Of a stretch of DNA of 64,000 nt, positions 35,897-46,769 are shown one piece after another. The stretch covers positions 65,637-129,636 of the forward strand of contig BCKL01000041.1 in assembly GCA_001600635.1 (NCBI GenBank), written 5' to 3'. Each line of letters begins with the position of its first letter. Within the stretch, counting starts at the first letter, position 1. Source of the stretch: Leucosporidium creatinivorum (lineage: Eukaryota > Basidiomycota > Microbotryomycetes > Leucosporidiales > Leucosporidiaceae). The position numbers and the translations under genes are program-made. The notes beneath the pieces are model-generated. The model made no database searches and had not been told where the DNA came from. It saw nothing but the letters and a program-made list of their open reading frames with translations.

Positions 35897-38212
35897 TTAT
35901 ACAAGCCATGGGCCGACGGTGGGTGCAGCCGCGCTCGAGCTCAGCAGCTTTTGGTGGACGAGGTTGAGCGCCTTGACGGCGTCGCGCCCGTCAATGACGG
36001 AGGAGATGTTGATCTCGGAAGCTCCCTGCGAGATCATCTCGATGTTGATGTTGCCCTCGGCGAGAGTGCTGTAGAGGAAGGAGGGAGGTGAGCTTGCCGG
36101 GCGAAGACGACGAGTAAAATCGAGAGGCTCACCTGAACATCTTGCCGGCGATTCCGACCATATTCTTCATATGCTTGCCGACCAGGGAAAGGATGCACAT
36201 GTCGCGGTTGATGGAGACCTGGAGACGCAGGAGGGTCAGCTTCGACTCGGCGAAGAAGCGCTTCGAAGACTCACCTCTCCGACAATCTGGAGCTCCTTGG
36301 TCATGCGATCCATCACAGGACCGCGAATGTCACCGTTGATGGCCATACTGACGTGAACCTCGGAAGTAGAGATGAGGTCGACGATGACTCCATAACGGTC
36401 GAGGGTGCCAAAGATGCGAGCGAAGAAGCCGTGCGAGATGGTCTTGCGGTTGGAGCGGATGGAGAGGACGAGGATATTATCCTTGATGGTGATGGCCGTG
36501 GGGCCTCGTCGCAGCTGCTGCTCCGAGATGCTGTTGGCGCGCGACGGTGACCGTGAGAGCTCCTCCGCCGAGCCTTGCGCCTCGCTCTCCTCGGTCACAG
36601 GGTCGGGGAAGATGATGGTGCCGACGCCAGAGGGGTTCTCTACGTTCTTGATGCGGATGGGGATGGACGCGCGGATGACTTGCTCCATGGTGAAGGGGTG
36701 GATGACCTCTGAGCCGTAGTAGGTGAGCTCAGCGGCCTCTTCGGGGGTGATGGTCGACAGCAGGCGAGCGGTGGGGACCTTGCGAGGGTCGGCGGTGAAG
36801 ATTCCGTCGACCTCCTTCCAGACCTGCAGCTCCGAGGCTGCGAGGCCGACGGCGCAGAGGGCGGCGCAGAGATCGCTGTAGCCGCGACCGACTTGCGCTA
36901 ACAGCGAGCCGGGAACGACTCCGAAGAAGCCTGAAGGAGTCGAAGTCAGCTTCTTCCCTGATCGGCGGAACAGGTCCGAACTCACCAGTAACGACGGGAA
37001 CTCGGTCATCACACTCGTTTAAGCGCTCGCCGAGTCGCTTCGAGAGACGGTCGTAGAAGGGTTGGCCAAGTTGTCGCTGTCCATCGGCACTCCTCGTCTC
37101 ATCGTCGTCCGCTGCCGACTCGACGATATTCTCCAGCGAGACGAGCTCGGCTTCGACGCCCTGTTGGAGGAAGTCTAGGTCAGCGCGAGCTCTGCAGCGT
37201 CCGAGATCGAAGCTCAAACTCACTCGGTCCTTCAACACTGCTACCACAATGCGGCACGAAAGCCTCTCTCCAACACCGATGATGATGTCCTTTGACCGAG
37301 TCGAGATCTCGTCGATGATCTGAAGGGGAAGCGAGTTGGTTAGCTTGCTGCACGGTGTTACGATGTACTCCTATCAACGCACCTGCGCCGCCAACAGGAA
37401 ACTTCTCAACCGCTCGCAATCATACTCGAGGTCGTCCTCGAGCTCTCGGAGGAGCGCCTCGTCGCGCACAACAGCCCTTGCGGCCTTGAAGTGATCATCC
37501 CGGATCTGATCCACAGTAGCGTTGAACAATTGCGGTCCCTCCTCCGACATTCTCAAGCTGGAAAAGCTTCCCGCCAAACTGCTAGCACCTCGCACGCTCG
37601 GCGTTGAGGCGCCCGACCGACTCGAGCTGCTGGCTGCCTGGGGTTGCGCACCATTCGTGGCGGACTTTTGGAATATCTGGGAGGTGAGAGGGTTGATCCT
37701 CTCGGAGGTGGAAGCGCCGGGGGTGCCAGCTGGGGAAGGAGCGATGCTGGGCATGGAGGAGGAGAGGTCGGGAGCTCGGGGCCGGAGGGCTTCCAAGGCG
37801 GCGCGGAGGAGGAGGTTGGTCGTTCCCGTGGATTTGGACTCGCCTGACCTGGCCGAGCAGACGACGGCGACGCGGTTGCCTGATTCAATGTAGGACCTGC
37901 GAAGCGCCAGAGTACGCAAAGGGCCGCGGTTGTCAGCTCTCGTCTCGAATAGCTCGGGAGCGAGTCCAGCTGGCCCTTTAGCTACTTACGGGATGATCTC
38001 CGATGCGATGGATCCGAGGAACTTGCCCAAACTGGTTCCACCGTACTTTTGGACAATCTATCGCGCGAGAGAAGAGTCAAGGAGATCAGCTCGTCGTTCT
38101 CCCTCGGTTCTGCGGTCCTGCAAGCCTGCAGAACCCGTATCAGCAGCTACAATGAGCTCTTGTTACTCACCCATGGCCGACCTGGCGGGTTGGAGACGAC
38201 GGGAGCTGACAT
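35897..38212 (-). CDS. HOM3: aspartate kinase
   Basis: Phosphorylates aspartate, the first step to threonine and methionine in fungi. Eight exons: 38171-38212, 37990-38057, 37383-37896, 37224-37319, 36986-37160, 36275-36930, 36133-36218, 35897-36068; 602 residues. The kinase domain opens IVQKYGGTSLGKFLGSIASE (KYGGTS motif) and continues NRVAVVCSARSGESKSTGTT, GVGERLSCRIVVAVLKD, GFFGVVPGSLLAQVGRGYSD, VWKEVDGIFTADPRKVP and EEAAELTYYGSEVIHPF. Two C-terminal ACT domains (AITIKDNILVLSIRSNR; MCILSLVGKHMKNMVGIAGK) predict feedback control by threonine, as in yeast Hom3. A Ser/Pro-rich insertion of about 80 residues in exon 3 is unusual compared with yeast (527 residues). The gene ends 185 bases from the convergent ERO1 stop. 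Confidence 0.97.
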
Positions 38213-38542
38213 GACGACCGAGTCGAGGGAAAGTCGAGGAAGCGTTCGAGTTGAGCAGCTGCTGGCGTGGATTGTAGCTGATCAGGCGGAGAGAGGTCCG
38301 AGTAGGTCGATACACGAGTTCCTGTGCTAATTGGGAAGTTGAAAGCGAGCAGACGAAACGGCAAGAGTCAAGAAGGCGCTCAAGGGGTGTCCATCTCCGA
38401 CGACTTCGACTGCGCATCGCGCGATCACGCCTCTGCCCGGCTGAGCAGTGACTGTCAGACAGTGGTACAGGACCTCTCTGTAAGCGCTGGGAGGGGACAA
38501 GACTGTACTGCAACATCAAACACCACCTTTCCGCTCCTCCAT
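38213..38542. promoter_or_regulatory. intergenic stretch: HOM3 promoter region
   Basis: About 330 bases between the HOM3 start and the VPS29 stop, both on the minus strand. A TGACTG-like sequence occurs at 38448-38453, which resembles half of a Gcn4-type site, but this is weak by itself. Confidence 0.35.
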
Positions 38543-39623
38543 TCACGCCTTGCGGTGCTCAATCTTCTCGACGCGCACCTCTCCATCCACCAGCTGATAA
38601 ACGTATCTGTAGACGTGTAGCTAGCATCAGCGACAGCGCTCGACCGAGCGAGGTAGACCAGCATTAACGTACGTGACGACGACGGTCCCCTGAATGTCGA
38701 GAAGAGCGAAAGAGGGGATCGGCGTTGGCGGGTAGGTCGAGAGGGATGCCGGGTCGGCTTTGGAGTCGGCTTTGGGTGCAGGCGTCTCGTTGCTTGCTGG
38801 TGATTTGGTATCGTCCTTCTTCTCGCCGTTCGATGCAGCTGCCTCGTCGGCGCCCTTGCCCTCCGTCCCGTTCGGCACTGCCGCCTCCTCGGCGGACTCT
38901 GCTGGCTCGGCGGTGGGAGCGGGAGGGGTCCACAACGGCGAGAAGGCGCCGGTAGCGGATCCAGGATTGATGAAGAAGCGACCATCGTACTCGAACGCTT
39001 CAAAGCTGAGGGTTGGAAGCGCCGAGAGAAGGTCAGCTCCGAGCCTGCAAGTTGAGCAGAGGGATCCAAACTCACCGATGAGTTCCTCCCGAGATCAAAA
39101 CATCCACATCCATCTTCCTAGCGACCGCGCTGAGCGCCTCGGTATCTCCCAAGGGCACCACTTGATGGCCGTGGAGGACACCTATCCGCAGAGGGCCATG
39201 CTGCAGCACGAGCGACGGCGGAAGAGCGGGGTTCTGTCGTGTAGCATAGTGGGATATCAGCGCTGCTCTCTCCTGTGATACAGAGCCCTGCCCAGCCCGC
39301 CTAGCCCGTCCCCAGCGCTCACCTCGTCGTATTCCCCTCGCACACCTCGTAGATCCGGCGCTACTCCCCTGAGGTACTCCCAAGTCTCGCGATCACACAC
39401 GTTGCCAGTGCTAACAATCTGCTGGATCTTGCCGGGCACCTACAAAGCAGAGCAAACAAGGAGTCAGCTCCGTCATGCTCGCTGGTGTCTGTGCACGAGT
39501 CGATGGCGGCTGTATGAGCTTGTACAGCGCCCGGAGACGTACGAGCAGCTTCTTGAACTTTGCTGGGAGATCGTGAGTGCGAGTGGGGATGAAGATGTCG
39601 CCGAGAACGAGCACGAGGACCAT
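38543..39623 (-). CDS. VPS29: retromer subunit VPS29
   Basis: Metallophosphoesterase-fold scaffold subunit of the retromer, which returns receptors from endosomes to the Golgi. Five exons: 39543-39623, 39323-39439, 39076-39233, 38673-39005, 38543-38606; 250 residues. Conserved parts are MVLVLVLGDIFIPTRTHDLP, KIQQIVSTGNVCDRETWEYL, VRGEYDE, GVLHGHQVVPLGDTEAL, ARKMDVDVLISGGTHRFEA and FFINPGSATGAFS, ending TYVYQLVDGEVRVEKIEHRK. Compared with the 182-residue human protein, an acidic Glu/Ala/Lys-rich insertion of about 65 residues sits after the PGSATGA motif, at the same place as insertions in yeast Vps29. The usual catalytic His/Asp set is not complete, as is normal for this non-enzymatic family. 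Confidence 0.95.
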
Positions 39624-40123
39624 GGCGAGAGGTGGGGGACGGGCGACGTGCGCTGTTGAAGGTTGGGCGAGGGTTGTAGGGGAGTAGGAGCGCTGTCCGA
39701 GTGTGCTGAACGAGTTGCTTGAGGTGCAGGAGTCGAGACGAGATGCGAGCGAGTCGAAGGGGAGAAGGCAGCCCGGCACTCGAGCGACTTGGGCTCATTC
39801 GGCCTGGACCTCCTATCGGTTGGCTGTATCTCTTCGCTGGCCTGTAATTTTGAGGCTCGCTGTTGAGAACCCTTGGCTCATAGCCCTGTCTTCTGTATCG
39901 CTCTCGAGGTCGAGCGAACCGACGACTGGAGCTTCGCCGAGGCGGCCATCCTCAGCTACTTGCTGGACAATAGATGTCCTGAGTGGCTGTAGCGCAAGCT
40001 GTCATGCTCAGTCCAATACTCGAGCGCCCTCCTCAAAGCAAAGCGAGCCACCAGCGCGAGCGCAAGCGCCGAGCAGTAGATGCGAACAGAGTGAATCCTC
40101 ATTCCCTCAGACACAGCTCCAAT
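39624..40123. promoter_or_regulatory. intergenic stretch: VPS29 promoter region
   Basis: About 500 bases between the VPS29 start and the stop of the complex I subunit gene, both on the minus strand. No conserved frame or RNA gene is seen. Confidence 0.4.
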
Positions 40124-41105
40124 CTACACCGACTTGGCAAAGGAGGAGTAGTTGACCATGGGGAAGTCGACGTTGGGGTCTGAAGGGATGACATCCACCG
40201 AGGGGGTCCACCTGCGCGCGGGAGAAGGGAAAGGGTCAGCGCCGGCGTTCTCTCGAAAGCTTCTCAGAGCTCTTCCTGCTGAGGTAGGCGTGTCTACTCA
40301 CGAGAACTTGCGTCCAGGAGGGGTTGGTGGCTTGAACGAAGGGGCGGCGACGGCGGTAGGGGACGAGTAGAGGGAGGAGAGGGAAGGAGCGGGCGACTCG
40401 GCGGTGACGGCGGTGCTCGACTCGGACGAGAGAGCGACGGCGGGGAGGCTGTAGGAGAGACCGAGTGTTAGTCATTGAACAGCGCTACAGCCTTGGCAGC
40501 GGTGCACGCACGAAGTGAAGCCTCCCTGGGCGACGAGGAGGGTAGCGAGCTCCGACTGGGAGATAAACTCGGTCTTGGGGTACTGCCTCCTAAAGTCACG
40601 CTGGTGGTAAGGGTTCTGAGCGACTGTAGAGCGAGCACCCAGGTCAGTCCTAGCCTTCTACAGTTCTGTTCCGCTCCAGCTAGGCCCTCGCCGGAGAAGC
40701 TAAACAAGGCCAGCTGTGGCCCTCAGCTCAGCTCAGCTCTGTAACTCACCATCACTAGCCCTGGAAGCGGGTACGGTGAACTTCTCCTCGCGGGAAGCGG
40801 GCTCGGGCTGGCGGAAGGTGCGGACGAGAGGGTTGCCCGAGGTCGAATCGGGGTTGACGACCAACGCCTTGCGGACCTTGGCCATGAGCGCAGACGTGTC
40901 GCCAGTGTGCGTCTTCCATGGGTCGGCTGAAAGCTTGCGGATGATGGGAGAGCAACGCACTACAGAACGGAGATGCGAGTTAGCTGGGGAGAAACGAGGC
41001 GGGATTGGAAGCGCTCAAGGCGATTGGACGAGTTGGTAGGATGGGAAGTTGGTGGGAGGGTGAAGTGGGATGCTCCAGATAGAAGCTGCAGCTCAGCAGC
41101 TTACT
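40124..41105 (-). CDS. respiratory complex I 21 kDa-type accessory subunit (NUZM/nuo21.3a-like)
   Basis: Exons: 5' exon ending at 41105, then 40750-40959, 40512-40623, 40302-40448, 40124-40211; about 185 residues. The core ALVVNPDSTSGNPLVRTFRQ, then PASRASDVAQNPYHQRDFRR, then QYPKTEFISQSELATLL follows the pattern of the fungal complex I 21 kDa subunit (NP.R..G.PL...FR.P.PGS...Y..P...PA.DIA.NPYW.RD.RR.YP...VV.Q.D...LL), as I recall it. The C-terminal half is Pro/Ser-rich and ends VDFPMVNYSSFAKS. No genomic ATG lies at the N-terminus of the conserved frame: splicing of intron 40960-41104 joins A (41105) to TG (40959) to make ATG, giving Met-Arg-Cys-Ser-Pro-Ile-Ile. The next in-frame ATG is 25 codons further (Met-Ala-Lys-Val-Arg-Lys). 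Complex I presence implies a respiring yeast with a proton-pumping NADH dehydrogenase. Confidence 0.65.
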
Positions 41106-41592
41106 TGTAGACGAGTTGAAGAAGCGAGCGAAAGAGGCGAGGAAGAGAGCTGCCACTGAGCGCGTTTCGAGTCGGACTCGACCCGTTGCCAATTTGCTGT
41201 AGACTTGCAGGAGCGGCTGGTGGTGCCCGCTGTATAGAGCTTGAGTATGCTCTCAAACTGCTATGCTGCAATTCTCGGCTCGAAGCGCTGTAGATCTTTG
41301 ACCTGCCTCGGCGCTCCCTCTCGCCTTCGCAAATCGAATCAAGAGTCGATACTCACTAAAGAACCTTCTGGCAACCGGCAAGCGGGGCTTGCTGTTCATT
41401 ACCTACCCGCTCGGCGTACTGAGAGCTGACAGAGAGCCGCAAGCGCTGATTCGAGCCCTCGGCGGCGAAGTCCCCCTTCTCGGCTCATCCTCGCTTACCA
41501 GCTTCACTGATGACGGATGATATTGACACAGATCAAAGGAGATTACTTCCAAAGAAGGAGCGAGAACAAGCGAGGAAGCGGGGCAGCACACC
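41106..41592. promoter_or_regulatory. 5' UTR and promoter of the complex I subunit gene; 3' flank of LDS
   Basis: About 490 bases between the split start codon of the complex I subunit gene and the stop of the linoleate diol synthase, both minus strand. The part next to 41105 must be the non-coding first exon; its reading frame has no ATG. Nothing else is recognised. Confidence 0.45.
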
Positions 41593-44500
41593 CTACATGT
41601 CATCCCAGACGATGGAGAGGGAAGGGGGAAGAGGGGAGAGGGTGGAGGTAGGGCCGATGTAGACGGGCACTTGCGTCTCGGCGAGCTGTAGAGAGATGAG
41701 TCAGTGTCTGGAAAGGACGAGGGAGGGAAGAGAACAGCTCACAGTCTGCCACACGCGCTTGAGCTGCCCAGCGGGTCCGGGAGCTCGGCGAACGTTCTTG
41801 AGCTTGAAGACCTGTTGTAGGGTTGAGAACGGGGGGGGAGGGTACGAGTCAGCTGTCGAGATTCTACTTGGCGGCTTCCGCTACTCCAACAGCTGGTGCG
41901 AGCACCGACGCACCTCTTTGATCATGGCGACGAGCGAGTAGTGGCAGATCCTCGCGCCGAGGCACTCGTGGATCCCTCCACCAAAACCACGGAACTTGGT
42001 GAAGTCACGAGTGATGTCGACCTTGTGAGGGTTGGGGTAGGCGGCCTCGTCCTGTGGAAGCCGAAGAGAACAGGTCAGCGCCGTAGGAGGGCAGGGGCCG
42101 AGGCGTGACCCGACGACTTACCAGACCACTGTTCTTGATGGAAGGGAAGAGGAAGTCGCCCTTCTTGACCGATACGACGCGATCTAGGACGAGAGCTAGA
42201 TCAGCAAGCTGCACGGCACCGCCGAGAAGGCCTCACTCACCGCCATCCTGGATCTCGGCGTCCTCCTTGACGACACGAGGGATGAAGGGGACTTGAGGGT
42301 CGAGACGAAGCGCTTCAAAGATGTAGGCCTGTAGATGGAGAGTCTCAGCCTTCGATCTCTTGAGCCTCCTTCGCCGAGACGCTCACCCTGATCGTATCAT
42401 CGGCCTCCCTCGAATCCTCCTGCGCCAGACGGCAGAGCTCGAGGTACTCGGCCTTGCGCTCCTCTTGGAGGTAGAAGTTGATAATCTGAGCTGCGGCTGT
42501 ATAGGATCAAAGCCGACGTCAGCGCTGCTCCTCGGTCCATTTCCTCGCCGAACTCCGATCTCGAGAAACTCACTTTGACCCTGGTTCGCGACGGAGGCGG
42601 TCATCGTGCACTGGACGCTGGCGTTGAGCTCGTCGGTCGGTCGAGTGTTGTCCTTGAGCAGACGGCGGTAAAAGGCGGTGGCCTCGCTTCCCATCGTCAA
42701 GCCCTCGACTTCCTTGCCGATGACCAGCTTCTGCAGCTTGGCGGCGAGGTCCATGATGAGCTCCTGTAGTTTTGCAAGCGGGTCAGCAGTGTGAGAGCGG
42801 CTGGTAACGACGAGCTCACCGGAGTGCCGTTCGTCTGCGCAATTCGGGCGTCGATGAGGGCGTGGAGAAGCTTTGCCGGCTTGGCCGCTGCAGTTTTGAG
42901 CTTGAAGCCGCTGACGAGGTCAAAGTTCCTGTAGTTTAAGCCTGTGTCAGTGAGACCCTCTCTGTGAGGAACCGAGAAGGCTCACATGAAGACCGAGATG
43001 AAGAAGGCGGAGAGCATGAGGTAGAGCTCCTTGGGCGTGAAGAGGGCGAGAGGGGTCTCATCGGTCTTGATGGGCATGCCAAACTGCCACGAGACCCAGT
43101 ACACGGGGGCCATGTTCCTGTGGAAGTGGACAAGCTGGAGTCAGCTCGGCCACTCGGTCGAGGCATCGCTCGACAGTGTTGCTCGAAGACGTGGCTGGAG
43201 GGAGTAGCTTACGTGACATCCCGCACGACATCCAGCATCCTTGTCTTTCCGTTGTTGTAGGTGAAGGAGCTTTTGGTGATCAGCTCCGCCGTCTTGGAAG
43301 AGTAGAACTGCGTGAGCTTCCCCTCCCAGCCGACGGGGAAGAGAGCCGACGACATGACCTGGCGGTCGCGCGCGTGAGTCTGGAGGTTATCCGTGTCAAT
43401 GAAATAAGATCGAGCTCCCTTGGTGAGGCGTTGGATCGCAGGGCCGTAGTAGACGCCGAAGCGCTTCGAGTCGGCGAGGACGTTGACGCAGGCGGCGTAG
43501 GTCCTGACCGATTTGATGGGCGGTGCGGTGGATGGGTCGGCAAAGTCGTACTGGTCGAGCTTGCCAAATTTGATGAGGGATGCGCGAGTCGTGGCGGGTG
43601 TCGAGAAGGGGAAGAAGGCATAGATCGAGTTGGCCTTGTAATGGTTCGGGAAGGCGCGCATGAGGAGCTGTTGCAAGGTGGAGGAGGAGATCAGCTTTAT
43701 AGTTCCTCGCCTGAACTCAGGAGAACTCACCTTGCCGAGCACTCCTCCGTAGCTACCGCCGGCCGGGTCCATCGAAACGTCTTGGAAGCCCCAGGAGGTG
43801 AGGGAGCCCGAGTTGTAGTCGGTGGTGAAGAACCTATCACCCCTCGTGAGCGCGGTGGCATCGCTGAGGATGGCGCGCGAGATGGTGTAACCAGTTGCGA
43901 GTCCCGAAGCTTCTTGACTCGGCTTCGCCTGTCGAGTTCGGCGATACAGTCAGCCTCATCGAAGGAGCTGGCACACAACCTGAGAGAGCGACTCACCTGC
44001 TCCGCGTGAAGTCCGACGAAGAGCTCGAGGTTCTCGGGGTGAACGTAAAGCTGCTCGGCGATCTTGGCGATCTTTGGATCCGAGTTCCACTCTGTTGGAC
44101 AGCGTGAGAAAGTCAGCGAAGGGTACAGAGCGATAGAGAAGCTCGAAGCGAAGCTCACCTTCGAACTTGGTGAAGGGCTTGAGGTTGAGGAAGCGACGGA
44201 ACTCGTTGAGCGAGCAGGTGTTCCAGTCGTTACGAGCACATGCGATGCCGAGGACATCGATGATGCGCATGCAGGCAGGAGAGCCCTTAGCACCAAAAGC
44301 TCCAGCGATGTTGTCGGTGGCGGTCTTGAGAATCCTGACGAGGTCGTCGTCGTTGAAGCGACCGGTCTCGGGGTCGCGCTTGAGGTCGCCAAACTCCATC
44401 TTCCTCGGGTCGGGGTCGACGTTCTTCTTCAACTCGCGGAGGGCATGGCCAAAGTCCTTTTTGGTGAGCTCGTCGAGAGGCCTGTCGCCGAAGATCTTCT

Positions 44501-46309
44501 TGAAGACGCCCTCGATCCACTCCTCGTCCTGCTTCGAGATGGCGGCGTGCCAGCGGTAGAGGATGTTGAACTCGACCGAGACGGCTGTAACGGGTCAGGA
44601 TCACCGTCCTGTACGTAGACCTTGAAGAGCAGCTCACCATTGCCAGTTCCTCGGGGCGCCAGGCCGTTGGGCACCTGGCGGACCTCGCTCGTCGGGAGAA
44701 GGCTCCAGAGCGACTCGGTCTGGTTGAGGTTGAGGATGCAGCGGATATAATCGCCCACAATGGTGTTCAAGAAGAATCCCGCGTTAATCTAGTACAGAAA
44801 GCGAGTCAGTCGGGATATTGGGCTCGCCCGAGCACCGAGCGACTCACGAGGCGAGCCGTTTGGAAGATCTCCTCGTCGGTCGCCGCAATCGCCTTGGCCT
44901 CCGCCTCGTGCTTGGGCTTTTCCGTCCATGGAACGAAGCGACCTCGCTCGTTGATGGCGAGGAGCTTGTGGGCGATGAAGTTGTGGTTACGGTTGAAGAC
45001 AAGGAGGAGCGCCATGACGGAGGGAGGCATGAACTGCAGGCGATCGGTCGCCGCAACGTCGGGGTAGAGCTCTCCGTTCTTGAACGAGCGCACGGTCGCG
45101 ATCTCCTTGTCGTTGTTGCCGTAAAGCGGGCTGAGGTCGAGGTAGCTAGAAGCCTCGTTGATCGTAGGGTCCTCGCGGGAGGTTTGGAAGCAGGAATGGA
45201 TGACGAGAGTAGCGAAGCTGAAGAGGAGCGAGCTGGAGGGGAGAGGGTTTAGCGAGCTACAGAACAACGAGCCGAGCGCTGAACGCCGAGTCCCGATCGC
45301 CGAACTGACCTGATGCCGCTCGGATGAGGCTTGAACTCCTCGCGCTTCAAGAGCGCATCAAAGACGACCTGTTGAGAGACGTGTAAGCTTGACGTCGTGC
45401 AAAAGCGCGTAGTGAACGCACGGTAGGGTCCGGCAGGTTGTTCGGAGGAGGGTGAACTTGCGGCACGCTGCGCGCGTAAGCTGTAGACGGGCGGCCGACT
45501 CAGCTTTCGGCAGCATAGTGAAGCAATCTAGCTCACGCGTCTTGGCAGCGCCGAACTGAGGATCCTGCAGGCTGTTGCCCGAGCCGTCGCCGGAGCGGAA
45601 CTTGTGCTTTGCGCCGACGTAGGAGGTCGCAGGGTGGGTGAGGTCGTTCCAGAGGAGCTCGATAAGCCTGTGTGAGAAATGAGGAAGGTCAGCTCCGACT
45701 TGGGAGTCGGACAAGAGGCAGAACTTACGCGCCGGTCGCCTTGCCCTGCGCCGAGGACTCCTGCGAAGGCCGAGAGAGAGACGTTACAGCTCGGAACAGG
45801 GATCGGGAACGTGGCTAGTAGTATCTACAACGTACCGGAGCCATCTTGGAGAGCACATCCTGATGCAAGAGAGGTCAGCCTTCGTTCGAAATAACCGCCG
45901 ACGGGAAGGACTCACGACGATGTTCTCGAGCAGCATCTTGCGGTCGTCGATAGGGCTGGTAGCTTCCGAGATGGCTTGAAGAACCGTCGCAGCGTCTGTG
46001 CAGGCTACAGTTTAGCCGACATCATCGAAACTCGGCCGGCGGGAAGGGCTCACTTTCGTCGACGCTTCCCGTCAAAACGGAGTGCAAGAGGCCCTTGAGC
46101 AGCCCGCTGGAGGGAGCAGCATCGGTAGGAGCTTTGGCCTGAACGTTGGTGAGCCCGTCGGGAGTGGTGGGCAGAGGCGAGGCGGCCTGGTTGACGACAG
46201 CGAAGGCTGCTTGAGCTCCCTGTTTGGCCGTTTGGAGGAAGGAGGAGCCCATGCGAGGTGCAGGAGCAGGGCGCTGAGGCTGTCCGTCGGTGGATGGTGC
46301 CGCTACCAT
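41593..46309 (-). CDS. linoleate diol synthase / psi-factor oxygenase (dioxygenase-P450 fusion)
   Basis: Two-domain fatty acid oxygenase: a haem peroxidase-like dioxygenase makes a hydroperoxide of linoleate or oleate, and a fused P450 isomerises it to a diol or hydroxy product (oxylipins). Twenty-two exons, from 46054-46309 (first) through 45836-45859 (24 bases), 45729-45760, 45537-45667, 44848-45232, 44159-44584, 43213-43667 and 42574-42763 to 41593-41685 (last); 1113 residues, against about 1080 for Aspergillus PpoA. Seen in the dioxygenase: ASSYLDLSPLYGNN, VFNRNHNFIAHKL, and LYRWHAAIS with catalytic Tyr near 402 and proximal His near 405. Seen in the P450: EALRLDP (ExxR near 969) and the haem loop FGGGIHECLGARIC with the thiolate Cys near 1044. 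Both active sites thus look complete. The small exons were placed by phase and by matching SPYARSVP-like and PHPSGIS-like family segments. No signal peptide. Faces membrane protein A divergently. Confidence 0.93.
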
Positions 46310-46769
46310 TTCCGAGCTGTTGTACGAGAGTCGAACGAGCAGAGAGAAACGAGAAGGAAAGAGCGGAAGCCCTCCAAGGAGGCTCGAAAGGGACTCCTCT
46401 CATTTGCCCTTCCCCACTTTTTCGTAACTCCAGCTTGGAGGCCGGCAATCCCTTTCGCGTGATTCGGTCCAAGGCGCCGATCCTTTTCTACGAAGGTTTC
46501 TCGGTCGCCCTCGTGCTCTTGCCCCCTTCGGCGGAGGTGGGGTTCAGCCGTAGCGCCGTACAAGCATCATGAAGTGTACTTAGCACGGCTGAGCTGGCAA
46601 CTTCCTTGAGCTGCTCCGATGCTCAGCTGCAGCAGAGTAGAGCCTGGCCCCTGATATCCCTGCGCCGAACTTGAGAGAGGGAATAGACTCTGTTCCAGGC
46701 CGAGTGCTCGGCAGCACAGCTCTCTCTCTCCCTTCTACCACGTCCAAGAAAGCGCGGCAGCCCAGCGCG
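46310..46769. promoter_or_regulatory. divergent promoter region, LDS / DUF6534-like A
   Basis: About 460 bases between two start codons pointing apart. No conserved frame. Presumed regulatory region for both genes. Confidence 0.4.
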
